Below are positions 1 to 6,872 of a stretch of DNA of 12,755 nt, in pieces. The stretch is from positions 1-12,755 of the forward strand of contig JANNFX010000087.1 in assembly GCA_031380225.1 (NCBI GenBank), read 5' to 3'. The DNA comes from JANNFX01 sp031380225. GTDB taxonomy: Bacteria; Pseudomonadota; Alphaproteobacteria; Rhizobiales; Hyphomicrobiaceae. Each line of letters begins with the position of its first letter. The first letter of the stretch is position 1. A program made the position numbers and the translations under genes. Under the pieces are notes generated by a model. The model saw only the letters and a list, made by a program, of their open reading frames with translations, searched no databases and was not told the origin of the DNA.

Positions 1-307
1 TTTCGCGAAGCCCTTCGTTTGAGGCGTGCTACTGTCTCTGCAACGGCCTGTTTGGGCTTTCTGATGGCCACAACCCGCAGCGCAATCGGCTCTCTGGCCG
101 TCCCCTTGATCCAGATAGGCTGGTCGACGAGCCCCTTGCGACAAGCATTTTTCAAAACTGCGATGAGGTCGAGCTTGCTTCCGTGTGCATCAAGCCAGCG
201 CGCGCCTTTCCATTTTCCGCGTACGATGATGTCGCCCTTCGCGGCGAGAACTTTGGCAATACGATCGGGCTGTAGATAGGCACGGTCAGCGATGCGGATC
301 TCGCCAG
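1..307 (-). pseudogene. IS4-family transposase, C-terminal part, truncated at both ends
   Basis: Read on the minus strand from 307 down to the window edge, one frame stays open and reads GEIRIADRAYLQPDRIAKVL, then a VRGKWKGARWLDAHG stretch, and later IALRVVAIRKP followed by a basic tail. The ADRAY motif (the second catalytic Asp region of IS4-type DDE transposases), the VR..W..ARWLDA stretch and the L.V.RKP segment are typical of IS4-family transposases. No start codon or N-terminal half is present: homology stops where the IS21 terminal repeat begins. The frame continues past base 1, so the true C-terminus is outside the window. The N-terminal half is not found on the other side of the IS21 element, so this is a remnant and not a simply interrupted gene. 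The family assignment rests on motif recognition only. Confidence 0.75.
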
Positions 308-359
308 TGTCACCGGCAGTGCAAAACTGACCCGGGCGGCAACATGAAGCTGACCCACC
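308..359 (+). repeat. IS21 left end with terminal and subterminal repeats
   Basis: It contains the 26-bp terminal repeat (308-333) ending in CTGACCC at 327-333 and an inner CTGACCCACC at 350-359. Together they form two spaced copies of the presumed transposase binding core. Confidence 0.8.
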
Positions 360-392
360 GCTTTAGGTGGTTCTTCCTAAGCGGAGGGACCG

Positions 393-1472
393 ATGCTGAA
401 GGCGGAGGAACAGATGGAATTGGTAGTTTTGAAGAAGCACGGGGAGAGCATCCGGTCGCTTTCGCGCTCGACGGGACGGTCGCGGAATACGGTTCGGCGG
501 TATATTCGGGAGGGCGATGCGGCAGCGGCGCGGAAGCCTGGACCGAAGCGGCCTGAGAAGCTTGATCCCTACAAACAGTATATCGTTGAGCGCATGGCGG
601 CGGCGGCACCGGATGTTATCCCGGCAACGGTGTTTATGCGCGAGATCCAGGGGCGCGGCTATGACGGCGGCTATGGCCGTGTGAAGCAGTTCGTGCGCGG
701 CTTAGTGCCCGCGTCACCGCCTGATCCGGTTGTGCGCTTTGAGACTGAGCCAGGTCATCAGATGCAAGCGGACTGGGCAACTGTTGGTAAAGGTACTGCC
801 AAGTTAAAGGTATTCATCGCGACGCTCGGTTGGAGCCGCATGGCGTATGTCGAGTTTTGCGATGACGAGCAAGTCGAGACATTGATCGCGTGCCATGAAC
901 GCGCGTTTCTGGCCTTCGGCGGTGTGCCCAAGGAAGTGCTGTACGACAACATGAAAACGGTTGTGTTGGAGCGCAACACGTACGGGCGCGGGGCTCACCG
1001 GTTCCATCCTGGCTTTCTCGATTACATCAAACATGCGGGCGCGCTGCCGCGCCTGTGCCAACCGTATCGCGCGCAAACGAAGGGTAAAGTCGAGCGCTTC
1101 ATCGGCTATCTGAAGCGCAGTTTCTGGGTGCCGTTTGTGGCGACTCAACGGCAGGCTGGCGTGGCACCGGACAAGCATTCGGCGAATGCCGCGGTTGCCC
1201 GTTGGCTGCGCGAGGTTGCGAATGCGCGTGTGCATGCGACCACCAATGACATACCGGCCGAGCGGCTGATCGTTGAGCGGCCGGTGCTGCAGCGCCTGCC
1301 CGTGCCATATCGCGGATGTTCTGCGCGAACTTTGCTGAGCAAGTCAGAACGCAAGCCGATGACCGGTTATCAACACCCGTTGTCGATTTATGATGAGTTG
1401 GATTACGCGTCGTCCATCCGGCTCCCTGCAGAGGTGCTGGAAGGCGCTCAAAAAGAAGAGGTCGTGGCGTGA
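393..1472 (+). CDS. istA: IS21-family transposase IstA
   Basis: This 359-residue DDE recombinase cuts and joins the IS ends and works with IstB. The N-terminal ~45 residues form a helix-turn-helix for end binding (SIRSLSRSTGRSRNTVRRYI, residues 19-38). The RNase H-like catalytic core follows, with the candidate triad D127 (QADWATV), D185 (VLYDNMKT) and E234 (TKGKVERFIGYLKR). The YRAQTKGKVER block and a C-terminal beta-barrel-like region ending in basic and acidic residues are typical of IstA. The start ATG at 393 has a strong Shine-Dalgarno GGAGG at 383-387, five bases upstream. The stop TGA overlaps the GTG start of istB (GTGA), so the two are translationally coupled. No frameshift or missing catalytic residue is visible. 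The length is at the short end for the family. Confidence 0.93.
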   Translation: MLKAEEQMELVVLKKHGESIRSLSRSTGRSRNTVRRYIREGDAAAARKPGPKRPEKLDPYKQYIVERMAAAAPDVIPATVFMREIQGRGYDGGYGRVKQFVRGLVPASPPDPVVRFETEPGHQMQADWATVGKGTAKLKVFIATLGWSRMAYVEFCDDEQVETLIACHERAFLAFGGVPKEVLYDNMKTVVLERNTYGRGAHRFHPGFLDYIKHAGALPRLCQPYRAQTKGKVERFIGYLKRSFWVPFVATQRQAGVAPDKHSANAAVARWLREVANARVHATTNDIPAERLIVERPVLQRLPVPYRGCSARTLLSKSERKPMTGYQHPLSIYDELDYASSIRLPAEVLEGAQKEEVVA

Positions 1473-2308
1473 CCAATCTTCAACACGACCGTATCACCCA
1501 GCTTGCGTTGGACCTCAGGCTTCTTGCTGTGCCCGACCTCTATGGCCCGATTGCGCAGACGGCGGCGACACGCAAAGACGCCAGCTACGCTGACTTCCTT
1601 GAAGATGTTCTGCGCTCCGAACGGGATGCCCGGCACATCAGAACGCGCGAGATGATCACACGAATGGCGGGCTTCCCGGCCTTGAAGACATTGGAAGCCT
1701 ACGACTTTGCGTTTGCGACCGGCGCGCCGCGCCAGCAGATTCAAGAGCTGGCAGCACTCGGCTTCGTCGAGCGTAACGAGAATATCGTGCTGCTCGGACC
1801 GAGCGGGACCGGCAAGACGCACTTGGCCATCGCGTTCGGATTGCTGGCGGCGCAGAAGGGTTGGAAAGTGCGCTTCACGACAGCTGCCGATCTGATCATC
1901 ACGTTGGAGGCCGCCCAACGGCAGGGGCGGATCAAAGAAGTGATGCACCGGATTGTGGCGGCGCCGAAGCTGCTGATCATTGATGAGATCGGTTATCTTC
2001 CATTCGGCCGCGAACAGGCGAACGTGTTCTTCCAGGTTGTGGCGCGGCGCTACGAAAAAGGCTCACTGGTGTTGACGTCGAACCTGGCCTTCGGCAGCTG
2101 GGACGAAGCGTTCGCCGCTGACGCGGTGCTGACTGCGGCGATGCTCGATCGCATCTTGCATCACGCCACCGTCGTGCAGATTGCCGGCGAAAGCTACCGG
2201 CTCAAAGACAAACGCCGCGCTGGCATCCTGGCACGGCCGCAACCCAGTCTGCCGGCCATGACGGCCATGGGGACGAAGGCCAAAACATCGAAAGAAGAAA
2301 AAGTCTAA
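1469..2308 (+). CDS. istB: IS21-family helper ATPase IstB
   Basis: This 279-residue AAA+ ATPase, related to DnaC/DnaA, assembles on target DNA and regulates IstA-mediated insertion. Walker A is GPSGTGKT at residues 110-117, Walker B is LLIIDEIG at 168-175, and a sensor-1-like TSN lies at 203-205. The N-terminal ~85 residues are the helical IstA-interacting domain, with the conserved YADFLEDVL.SE segment. The start is GTG at 1469, overlapping the istA stop in GTGA. An ATG start is not available nearby in this frame, and the coupling supports the GTG. The C-terminus ends in a Lys-rich tail that runs toward the right IS end. It appears intact. Confidence 0.93.
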   Translation: MTNLQHDRITQLALDLRLLAVPDLYGPIAQTAATRKDASYADFLEDVLRSERDARHIRTREMITRMAGFPALKTLEAYDFAFATGAPRQQIQELAALGFVERNENIVLLGPSGTGKTHLAIAFGLLAAQKGWKVRFTTAADLIITLEAAQRQGRIKEVMHRIVAAPKLLIIDEIGYLPFGREQANVFFQVVARRYEKGSLVLTSNLAFGSWDEAFAADAVLTAAMLDRILHHATVVQIAGESYRLKDKRRAGILARPQPSLPAMTAMGTKAKTSKEEKV

Positions 2309-2352
2309 GCAGCAATGTTCCCGAGGCTCAAGGGAACGATGCTGAATGAACG

Positions 2353-2415
2353 GGTGGGTCAGTTCCAAGTTGCCACTTCGGACAAAACCGGGTCAGATTC
2401 AAAGTGCCGTTGACA
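2353..2415 (-). repeat. IS21 right end with terminal and subterminal repeats
   Basis: This is the reverse-complement counterpart of the left end: inner GGTGGGTCAG at 2353-2362, GGGTCAG at 2390-2396, and a terminus ending in TTGACA at 2410-2415. The spacing between the outer and inner cores is longer here than at the left end. Confidence 0.8.
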
Positions 2416-2895
2416 CTCCGTGAACGGCCGACGCATGGGTCAGCACCGTCTTGATGTAACCGATGTCGATGCCGAGCGTGACGGGTCCGGCACCTTCTCG
2501 GGCGCGGGCCTTGCCAAACGTGATGAGACGCTCGCGGAGTTGGATCGAAGGATCGCTTTCCCGACGTCCTGCAGGTCGGCAATGTGCATGTCGATAAGTT
2601 TGGCGAACGTCGTTTTGTGGTCGGCCTTAACGGCGTTGATACCGATGCCTTTGTCGAAGGCACGTTCGGTGTCTCGGGCCTATGTCTCGGCGGCGGCACG
2701 TTGCAGAAAGGTGCGAGACGCGTATTGCTGTCGACGGCAGATTTGCGCGCGCCAGTGACCTGAACCGAGCTTCACGATCGTGGCCAGCTGTGCAGTACCT
2801 CTGGCTGGCTTTTCTTGTGCGAAACGGGCACAGAGAGGAAGAGAAAGCGATCGCACAGGCGCGAACATAGCGGCAACAAACGTGTGCGCGTTCAC
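2416..2895 (-). pseudogene. Tyrosine-type site-specific integrase, decayed N-terminal half
   Basis: On the minus strand from the GTG at 2895 (or the ATG at 2868) the frame gives KLGSGHWRAQICRRQQYASR then TFLQRAAAET, an in-frame TAG where such proteins usually have Trp, and then ARDTERAFDKGIGINAVK and TTFAKLIDMHIADLQDVGKA. The reading frame then shifts near 2543-2560, with apparent loss of several codons, into LRERLITFGKARAREGAGPV, TLGIDIGYIKTVLTHASAVHG. These blocks match the N-terminal arm-binding and SAM-like core-binding domains of phage and island tyrosine integrases of alphaproteobacteria. The catalytic C-terminal half (R..HxxR..Y) is absent because the IS21 right end joins at 2415/2416. 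The gene thus has three lesions: nonsense, frameshift/deletion and truncation. It lies divergent from dusA with no gene between them, which is the position of dusA-targeting integrases. Confidence 0.78.
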
Positions 2896-2900
2896 GTTTT

Positions 2901-3935
2901 ATGCTTCTGATAGATATGGGAAATCTGTTGAATTATCCAGCACATAGATTCTGCGTCGCTCCGATGATGGATTGGACTGACCGGCATTGCCGGTTTTTCC
3001 ATCGTGGGCTGACGCGCCATGCGTTGCTCTATACCGAAATGGTAACCGCCGAAGCAGTGCTGCACGGCAAGCGTGAACGCCTGCTTGGATTTTCCGCTGA
3101 AGAGCATCCAATAGCTTTACAACTTGGCGGCAGCAATGCCGGGAAGCTCAAGCATGCGGCGCAGATCGGCGCTGATCTCGGCTATGATGAAATCAATTTG
3201 AATGTCGGCTGCCCGTCTGACCGCGTCCAGGAAGGCCGCTTCGGCGCATGCCTCATGGCGGAGCCGCCGCTGGTCGCTGAGTGCGTGGCCGCGATGCAAA
3301 GCGCCGTCGCCATTCCCGTCACCGTCAAGTGCCGCATCGGCATTGATGACCAGGACGAGGAAGCCGATTTTCAGCGCTTCATCGACACGGTTGCCGCGAC
3401 AGGGTGCAGGACATTTATCGTGCACGCGCGCAAGGCTTGGCTCAAGGGGCTATCGCCGAAGGAGAACCGCGAAGTTCCACCGCTCGACTATCAACGCGTC
3501 TATCGTTTGAAAGTGGCGCGACCCGAACTCAGTATCATCATCAATGGTGGGATCGAATCCCTTGAAGAGTGCGACGAACATTTGAAGCACGTAGACGGTG
3601 TGATGCTTGGCCGTGCCGCCTATCAAGATCCATATCTGCTGGCTGACATCGACCGGCGCTACTTTGGGGTGAATGGTGAAACGGTGTCACGCGCCGAGGC
3701 GATCAAGCGCTTAGTCCCCTACGTTGAAGCGCACACCGCAAATGGTGGCGCTCTCAATCACATTTCGAAACATATTCTGGGGCTTTATCATAACCAGCCG
3801 CGCGGCCGCTTGTTCCGCCGCCACTTGAGTGAATGCGTGACACGCAAAGGCGCAAGCTCAGACGTGCTGATGGACGCGATCGCTTTGGTCGAAGACCGTG
3901 GCCGGCCGTCTGCAGATATCGAGAGTGCGGCTTAG
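2901..3935 (+). CDS. dusA: tRNA-dihydrouridine(20/20a) synthase DusA
   Basis: This 344-residue FMN-dependent cytoplasmic enzyme reduces specific uridines in the D-loop of tRNA. The TIM-barrel domain opens with HRFCVAPMMDWTDRHCRFF (residues 15-33), the DusA signature. The catalytic Cys is C104 in NLNVGCPSDRVQ; flavin and substrate residues include K143 (TVKCRIG), H175 (IVHARKAW), the NGGI loop at 215-218 and GR at 237-238. The C-terminal helical tRNA-binding domain follows (HISKHILGLYHNQPRGRLFR). The start is uncertain: ATG at 2901 and ATG at 2916 are both in frame, neither has a clear Shine-Dalgarno, and an in-frame stop lies at 2868-2870. The first ~14 residues do not look conserved and may derive from an inserted island that rebuilt the 5' end. 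The gene converges on carA with only 22 bp between stops. Confidence 0.93.
   Translation: MLLIDMGNLLNYPAHRFCVAPMMDWTDRHCRFFHRGLTRHALLYTEMVTAEAVLHGKRERLLGFSAEEHPIALQLGGSNAGKLKHAAQIGADLGYDEINLNVGCPSDRVQEGRFGACLMAEPPLVAECVAAMQSAVAIPVTVKCRIGIDDQDEEADFQRFIDTVAATGCRTFIVHARKAWLKGLSPKENREVPPLDYQRVYRLKVARPELSIIINGGIESLEECDEHLKHVDGVMLGRAAYQDPYLLADIDRRYFGVNGETVSRAEAIKRLVPYVEAHTANGGALNHISKHILGLYHNQPRGRLFRRHLSECVTRKGASSDVLMDAIALVEDRGRPSADIESAA
2950..2990 (+). other. Candidate island attachment region at the 5' end of dusA
   Basis: These bases encode FCVAPMMDWTDRHC, the conserved start of DusA. It is known that one group of tyrosine integrases uses the 5' end of dusA as its chromosomal target, leaving a direct repeat of this region at the far end of the island. 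A decayed integrase of a fitting type lies immediately upstream, so this would be one att site. The partner repeat is not in the window, and the exact crossover cannot be placed from one copy. This is inference. Confidence 0.35.
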
Positions 3936-3957
3936 TTCTCAAGCCTTGAAAAATGAT

Positions 3958-5157
3958 CTACCGTTCCGCCACGGCCTTGATGCCTTTTTGCGCCCGCATA
4001 TGATTGCAGAAGCGGCGGAACAGGTAATGACTGTCCTGCGGACCGGGTGACGCTTCGGGGTGGTGTTGGACCGAAAACACTGGCTTGCCATCAACCGCGA
4101 TGCCGCAATTGGTCTTGTCGAATAGCGACACGTGCGTTTCGGAAACACCTTTCGGCAATGTCTTTGTATCAACCGTGAAGCCGTGGTTCATCGACACGAT
4201 CTCGACCTTGCCGGTGGTGAAGTCTTTGACCGGGTGATTGGCGCCGTGGTGGCCTTGGTGCATTTTCTTAGTGGTTGCACCAAGTGCGAGTGCCAGCATT
4301 TGATGGCCGAGGCAAATGCCAAACACCGGCAGACCGCTGTCAACCAGCGATTTGATTTCGGGCACTGCGTACGTGCCGGTTGCCGCCGGATCACCAGGGC
4401 CGTTCGACAGGAAAATGCCGTCTGGTTTGCGCGCCAGAATATCGCTCGCCTTTGCGGTCGCCGGTACGACGGTGACCTTGCACCCAGCCGAAGCCAAGCA
4501 GCGCAAGATGTTGCGCTTCAAACCATAGTCGATCGCAACGACATGGAATTCGGGATTGTCGTTCCGGCCATAACCCTTGTCCCAGACCCAGCGCGTTTCA
4601 TCCCACGCGTAACTCTGGCCGCTGGTGACATCGGGCACGAGATCGAGACCCAATAGACCGGGCCAGGCTTTGGCGTCAGCCTTGAGTTTGGCGAGATCGA
4701 ATTTGCCGGACGGCTCATGCGCAATAACGCCATTCGGCATGCCTTTGTCGCGAATGAGCGCCGTCAAGGCGCGCGTGTCGACGCCAGAGATCGCAACAAT
4801 CCCGCGGGCTTTGAGCCAAGCGTCGAGATGTTGGGCGGCGCGATAGTTGGAGGGATCTGTCACCTCGGCGCGCAGCACACAGCCGCGCACGCCCGACCGC
4901 GCCGCGAGATTCGAGGTTTCGGTATCTTCGGTATTGGCCCCGATATTGCCGATATGGGGGAACGTGAAGGTGATAATCTGGCCGGCATAGGACGGGTCAG
5001 TCAGGATTTCCTGATAGCCGGTAATGGCGGTGTTGAAACAGACTTCCCCAACTGCGGCGCCGATAGCACCCAAGCCCTGCCCCGAAATCACCGTGCCATC
5101 ATCCAACACGAGGCGTGCGGTTTGCGGGGCGTCGGTCCACGGCGCGGGATGGCTCAT
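3958..5157 (-). CDS. carA: Carbamoyl-phosphate synthase small (glutaminase) subunit CarA
   Basis: CarA (399 residues from the chosen start) hydrolyses glutamine and passes ammonia to CarB for carbamoyl phosphate, feeding arginine and pyrimidine synthesis. The N-terminal small-subunit domain has ARLVLDDGTVISGQGLGA and GEVCFNTAITGYQEILTDPS. The class I glutamine amidotransferase domain follows, with the SNGPGDP oxyanion-loop motif (residues 251-257), nucleophile C282 in GICLGHQMLAL, and catalytic H366/E368 in QHHPEAS. The start ATG at 5157 (MSHPAPW) is preferred over an upstream in-frame start at 5256, because the intervening ~33 residues are not conserved-looking and family homology begins at ARLVL. 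A weak AAAGACGG Shine-Dalgarno-like stretch precedes it. No carB is in the window. The gene converges on dusA and is divergent from the pqqC-like gene. Confidence 0.95.
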   Translation of the reverse strand: MSHPAPWTDAPQTARLVLDDGTVISGQGLGAIGAAVGEVCFNTAITGYQEILTDPSYAGQIITFTFPHIGNIGANTEDTETSNLAARSGVRGCVLRAEVTDPSNYRAAQHLDAWLKARGIVAISGVDTRALTALIRDKGMPNGVIAHEPSGKFDLAKLKADAKAWPGLLGLDLVPDVTSGQSYAWDETRWVWDKGYGRNDNPEFHVVAIDYGLKRNILRCLASAGCKVTVVPATAKASDILARKPDGIFLSNGPGDPAATGTYAVPEIKSLVDSGLPVFGICLGHQMLALALGATTKKMHQGHHGANHPVKDFTTGKVEIVSMNHGFTVDTKTLPKGVSETHVSLFDKTNCGIAVDGKPVFSVQHHPEASPGPQDSHYLFRRFCNHMRAQKGIKAVAER

Positions 5158-5219
5158 CTGGGTCCGTCTTTCGTGATATTCAGGCGCACACTTCGACACG
5201 GCTATCGACACCATTTCAG

Positions 5220-5239
5220 CGCATGCAGCTTGGCATGCG
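5220..5239 (-). promoter_or_regulatory. Small hairpin or palindrome in the carA leader
   Basis: CGCATGC-AGCTTG-GCATGCG has perfect 7-bp arms around a 6-base loop and lies 62 bp upstream of the carA start. It could be an RNA hairpin in the carA leader or a protein site. No run of U follows, so it is not a standard attenuator. Confidence 0.3.
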
Positions 5240-5285
5240 GCGAACGTGCCGGTCACGCCTCATGTTGACCATTCGGTGCTTGTGG

Positions 5286-5314
5286 CTACTAGGGGATTGG
5301 CTGCGCAGCGTCAA
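5286..5314 (-). promoter_or_regulatory. Possible sigma-70 promoter for carA
   Basis: On the minus strand, TTGACG (5314-5309) is followed by a 17-base spacer and TAGTAG (5291-5286). The -35 box is good and the -10 box weak. It would give a leader of about 120 nt to the carA ATG at 5157 that includes the hairpin at 5220-5239. This rests on pattern matching only. Confidence 0.3.
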
Positions 5315-5457
5315 TGTGGCGAGACCGGTTAACCCCGCGTCGATCCAGCGCAAATACGGCGGCGACCGGGCTTGAACAGGCTGCGACAGGCGCCTACACC
5401 GGGGGAAATAAGTGTGCGGTTTGCGGCTGCCGGTCCGCCATAAAGCGAAGCTGGATC

Positions 5458-6165
5458 ATGATTTTTGAAACCGAGTTGCGCCGCGTCGCCGAGGATGGCT
5501 ACCACGACAAGCACCCGTTCCACGTGCTGCTCAACTCAGGAGCACTGTCGCGAACGCAAGTCCAAGCCTGGGCCTTAAATCGCTATTGCTTCCAAAATGC
5601 CGCTCCGCAAAAAGATGCGATCTTGATTTCGCGTAGCGCCGGCCGCGATTTCCGCCGTGAATGGACGCTCCGCCTTCTGGATCATGATGGCTTTGGCCAG
5701 GACGACGGTGGTGTTGAGCGCTGGCTGACGCTGACAACCGCGCTTGGCCTTGATCGCGACTATGTCGTGTCTACCACGGGCGCGTTGCCGAAAACGCTGC
5801 AGACCATCGACGCTTATCTCGAATTCGTGCGTAATGCGCCGTTTGTTGCGGCCGTTGCGACCACACTAACCGAGTTGTTTGCGGCTAAGCTGCATCGCGA
5901 GCGATTTAGTGCGATGCTCGGCTCTTACAGTTTCATTGATCCCGAAGCGTTGACATACTTCAAAAAACGCCTGACGCACGCGCCGCGCGACGCCTCATAC
6001 GCGCTTGAATTCGTGATTTCAAATGCCAAAACAGCCGCGTTGCAACAGGCTTGTGTCGACGCCGTTGCTTATAAGTGCCGGATGCTATGGGATCTGCTAG
6101 ATGCGCTCAACGACGCTTATGTGATTGGGCCATCCCCGTCTGGCGTCTTCAACCCAGACAAATGA
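5458..6165 (+). CDS. pqqC: PqqC-like pyrroloquinoline-quinone synthase, orphan
   Basis: This 235-residue all-helical protein of the PqqC/TENA-like fold catalyses, in characterised PqqC, the final cofactorless eight-electron oxidation and ring closure of AHQQ to PQQ. Visible PqqC residues are HPFH (19-22), NRYCFQ..PQKDA (R42, Q46, K52), REW..RLLDHDG (R72, H76), TELFA..LHRER (E139, H146, R149), YFKKRL (Y167, R171) and K206 before LWDLLDAL. These correspond to the active-site positions I know from Klebsiella PqqC, although the usual IPLKDA is APQKDA here. The ATG at 5458 is chosen because homology begins at FETELRRV; an in-frame ATG at 5314 would add 48 unconserved residues. No pqqA, B, D or E is next to it. 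Either the rest is elsewhere or it acts on another substrate. It is transcribed divergently from carA. Confidence 0.82.
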   Translation: MIFETELRRVAEDGYHDKHPFHVLLNSGALSRTQVQAWALNRYCFQNAAPQKDAILISRSAGRDFRREWTLRLLDHDGFGQDDGGVERWLTLTTALGLDRDYVVSTTGALPKTLQTIDAYLEFVRNAPFVAAVATTLTELFAAKLHRERFSAMLGSYSFIDPEALTYFKKRLTHAPRDASYALEFVISNAKTAALQQACVDAVAYKCRMLWDLLDALNDAYVIGPSPSGVFNPDK

Positions 6166-6304
6166 ATTGCGTGCGGGGCTCCGCTGCCTGGAGCAGACCG
6201 GAACCCCACCGCTTGAGCATCATCAAGAGATTTAAAATGCGAGCGCATTCCAATTCGGCAATGACGAACGCTCAATATTTAGTGTTTTGCGCGAGTTCCC
6301 GGGC
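6166..6304. other. Convergent intergenic gap with small inverted repeats, possible terminator
   Basis: This lies between the 3' ends of the pqqC-like and SRPBCC genes. It contains GCTCC-GCTGCCT-GGAGC (6178-6194), a 5-bp GC-rich stem, and AATGCG-AG-CGCATT (6236-6249), with 6-bp arms. Neither is followed by a clear T-run on either strand, so assignment as a bidirectional terminator is weak. I see no gene here. Confidence 0.3.
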
Positions 6305-6787
6305 TCACTTGATTTTAGCAAGTTCCGACGCACCAGCGTCATAGATGCCGGCAATCAATTTGATCACGTCGGCATCTGGCTTGCCATTGGCGTCGAAATT
6401 CCCGACCCAAGACAGCTTAGATCCGGCCCCATCGGCCTTGACGCTCAGCGTCGAGGTGTAATTCTTGACCGGCAGCGGACCTTCGACGATCGAATACGTA
6501 TAGCTCATCGCTGACGTATCCGACGCCTCAAGCCGCTCAATCAGTCGTGCGCCGTCTTTCAGTGTCAACTCACGGAATTTTTTGCCGTCTTTCTCAGACG
6601 CGACGCACTTGGCAACCGCCGGATGCCAGGAACCGATGCCGCAGAAATCGCCGACAGCGGCCCATACTTTTGCAGCGTCGGCCGCGACGGCCTTTTCTAC
6701 CTTCGCTTCGAGTGCAAAGGCACCGGTTGACATCAACCCAACCAATAATGCCGGTGCAATCCAGATTTTCTTCAGTGCATACGCCAT
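6305..6787 (-). CDS. Secreted SRPBCC-family (polyketide cyclase/START-like) protein
   Basis: This 160-residue protein starts with a clear Sec signal peptide: MAYALKKIW basic start, hydrophobic APALLVGLMSTG core, and a likely cleavage after AFA (residue 25). The mature ~135 residues read as an SRPBCC helix-grip fold: VEKAVAADAAKVWAAVGDFC near the start, IGSWHPAV, RELTLKDGARLIERL, MSYTYSIVEGPLPVKNYTST, SKLSWVGNF and a C-terminal helix IAGIYDAGASELAKI. This matches periplasmic polyketide-cyclase/dehydrase-like proteins that bind hydrophobic ligands; the ligand cannot be inferred. The start at 6787 has a strong GGAGG at 6801-6797 with 9-base spacing. It lies downstream of the tetR gene on the same strand, with a palindromic operator in between, so it is the likely regulated target. 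Confidence 0.85.
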   Translation of the reverse strand: MAYALKKIWIAPALLVGLMSTGAFALEAKVEKAVAADAAKVWAAVGDFCGIGSWHPAVAKCVASEKDGKKFRELTLKDGARLIERLEASDTSAMSYTYSIVEGPLPVKNYTSTLSVKADGAGSKLSWVGNFDANGKPDADVIKLIAGIYDAGASELAKIK

Positions 6788-6835
6788 AGCGCCGTGCCTC
6801 CACTAATGTTTGCCGCAGCACGCGTCTTATATTAG

Positions 6836-6851
6836 TTGACCGGTCGGTCAA
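6836..6851 (-). promoter_or_regulatory. Likely TetR-family operator upstream of the SRPBCC gene
   Basis: TTGACCG-GT-CGGTCAA is a perfect inverted repeat with 7-bp arms and a 2-bp centre, about 50 bp upstream of the SRPBCC start and 45 bp after the tetR stop. The core GACCG..CGGTC is a frequent operator type for AcrR/TetR-like repressors. On the minus strand it carries TTGACC and is followed closely by an AT-rich TAATATAAG (ending about 6826), so a bound repressor would overlap the presumed promoter. The adjacent TetR protein is the natural candidate ligand. Confidence 0.65.
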
Positions 6852-6872
6852 GTGGTAAACACTCACAACCGC

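Larger units (their letters stand above)
308..2415 (+). mobile_element. Complete IS21-family insertion sequence (istA-istB)
   Basis: The element is 2,108 bp. Its ends are imperfect terminal inverted repeats: 308-333 and the reverse complement of 2390-2415 agree at 20 of 26 positions, both starting TGTCA and ending CTGACCC. A second, inner inverted copy of CTGACCCACC lies at 350-359 (left) and 2353-2362 (right, reversed). Multiple subterminal repeats of this kind are a known feature of IS21 elements. Between the ends lie istA and istB in overlapping frames, both apparently intact, so the element may be active. The expected 4-8 bp target duplication is not seen: bases before 308 end in ctcgccag and bases after 2415 begin ctccgtga. 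The flanks belong to two different broken genes, which points to recombination or adjacent deletion after insertion. I do not recognise the specific IS name. Confidence 0.9.

Noticed and set aside
804..1235. Minus-strand open frame opposite istA
   Set aside because: Lies wholly over the DDE catalytic core of istA; no independent evidence of coding.
300..2425. Target-site duplication flanking the IS21 element
   Set aside because: Bases outside the terminal repeats (…ctcgccag and ctccgtga…) do not match over 4-8 bp.
2420..2758. Plus-strand open frame of 112 codons between the IS and dusA
   Set aside because: The minus strand here carries clear integrase homology across frames; the plus frame is its antisense shadow.
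3936..3957. Terminator between dusA and carA (TCAA-GCC-TTGA followed by AAAA)
   Set aside because: The stem is only four base pairs and AT-rich; too weak to call in a 22-bp convergent gap.
4132..5268. Long plus-strand open frames opposite carA
   Set aside because: Antisense to conserved glutaminase and small-subunit domains; no recognisable motifs.
5314..5457. N-terminal extension of the pqqC-like gene or a small pqqA-like peptide upstream
   Set aside because: The extension shows no conservation-like pattern, and no short frame with the Glu-x3-Tyr signature of PqqA was found in the region.
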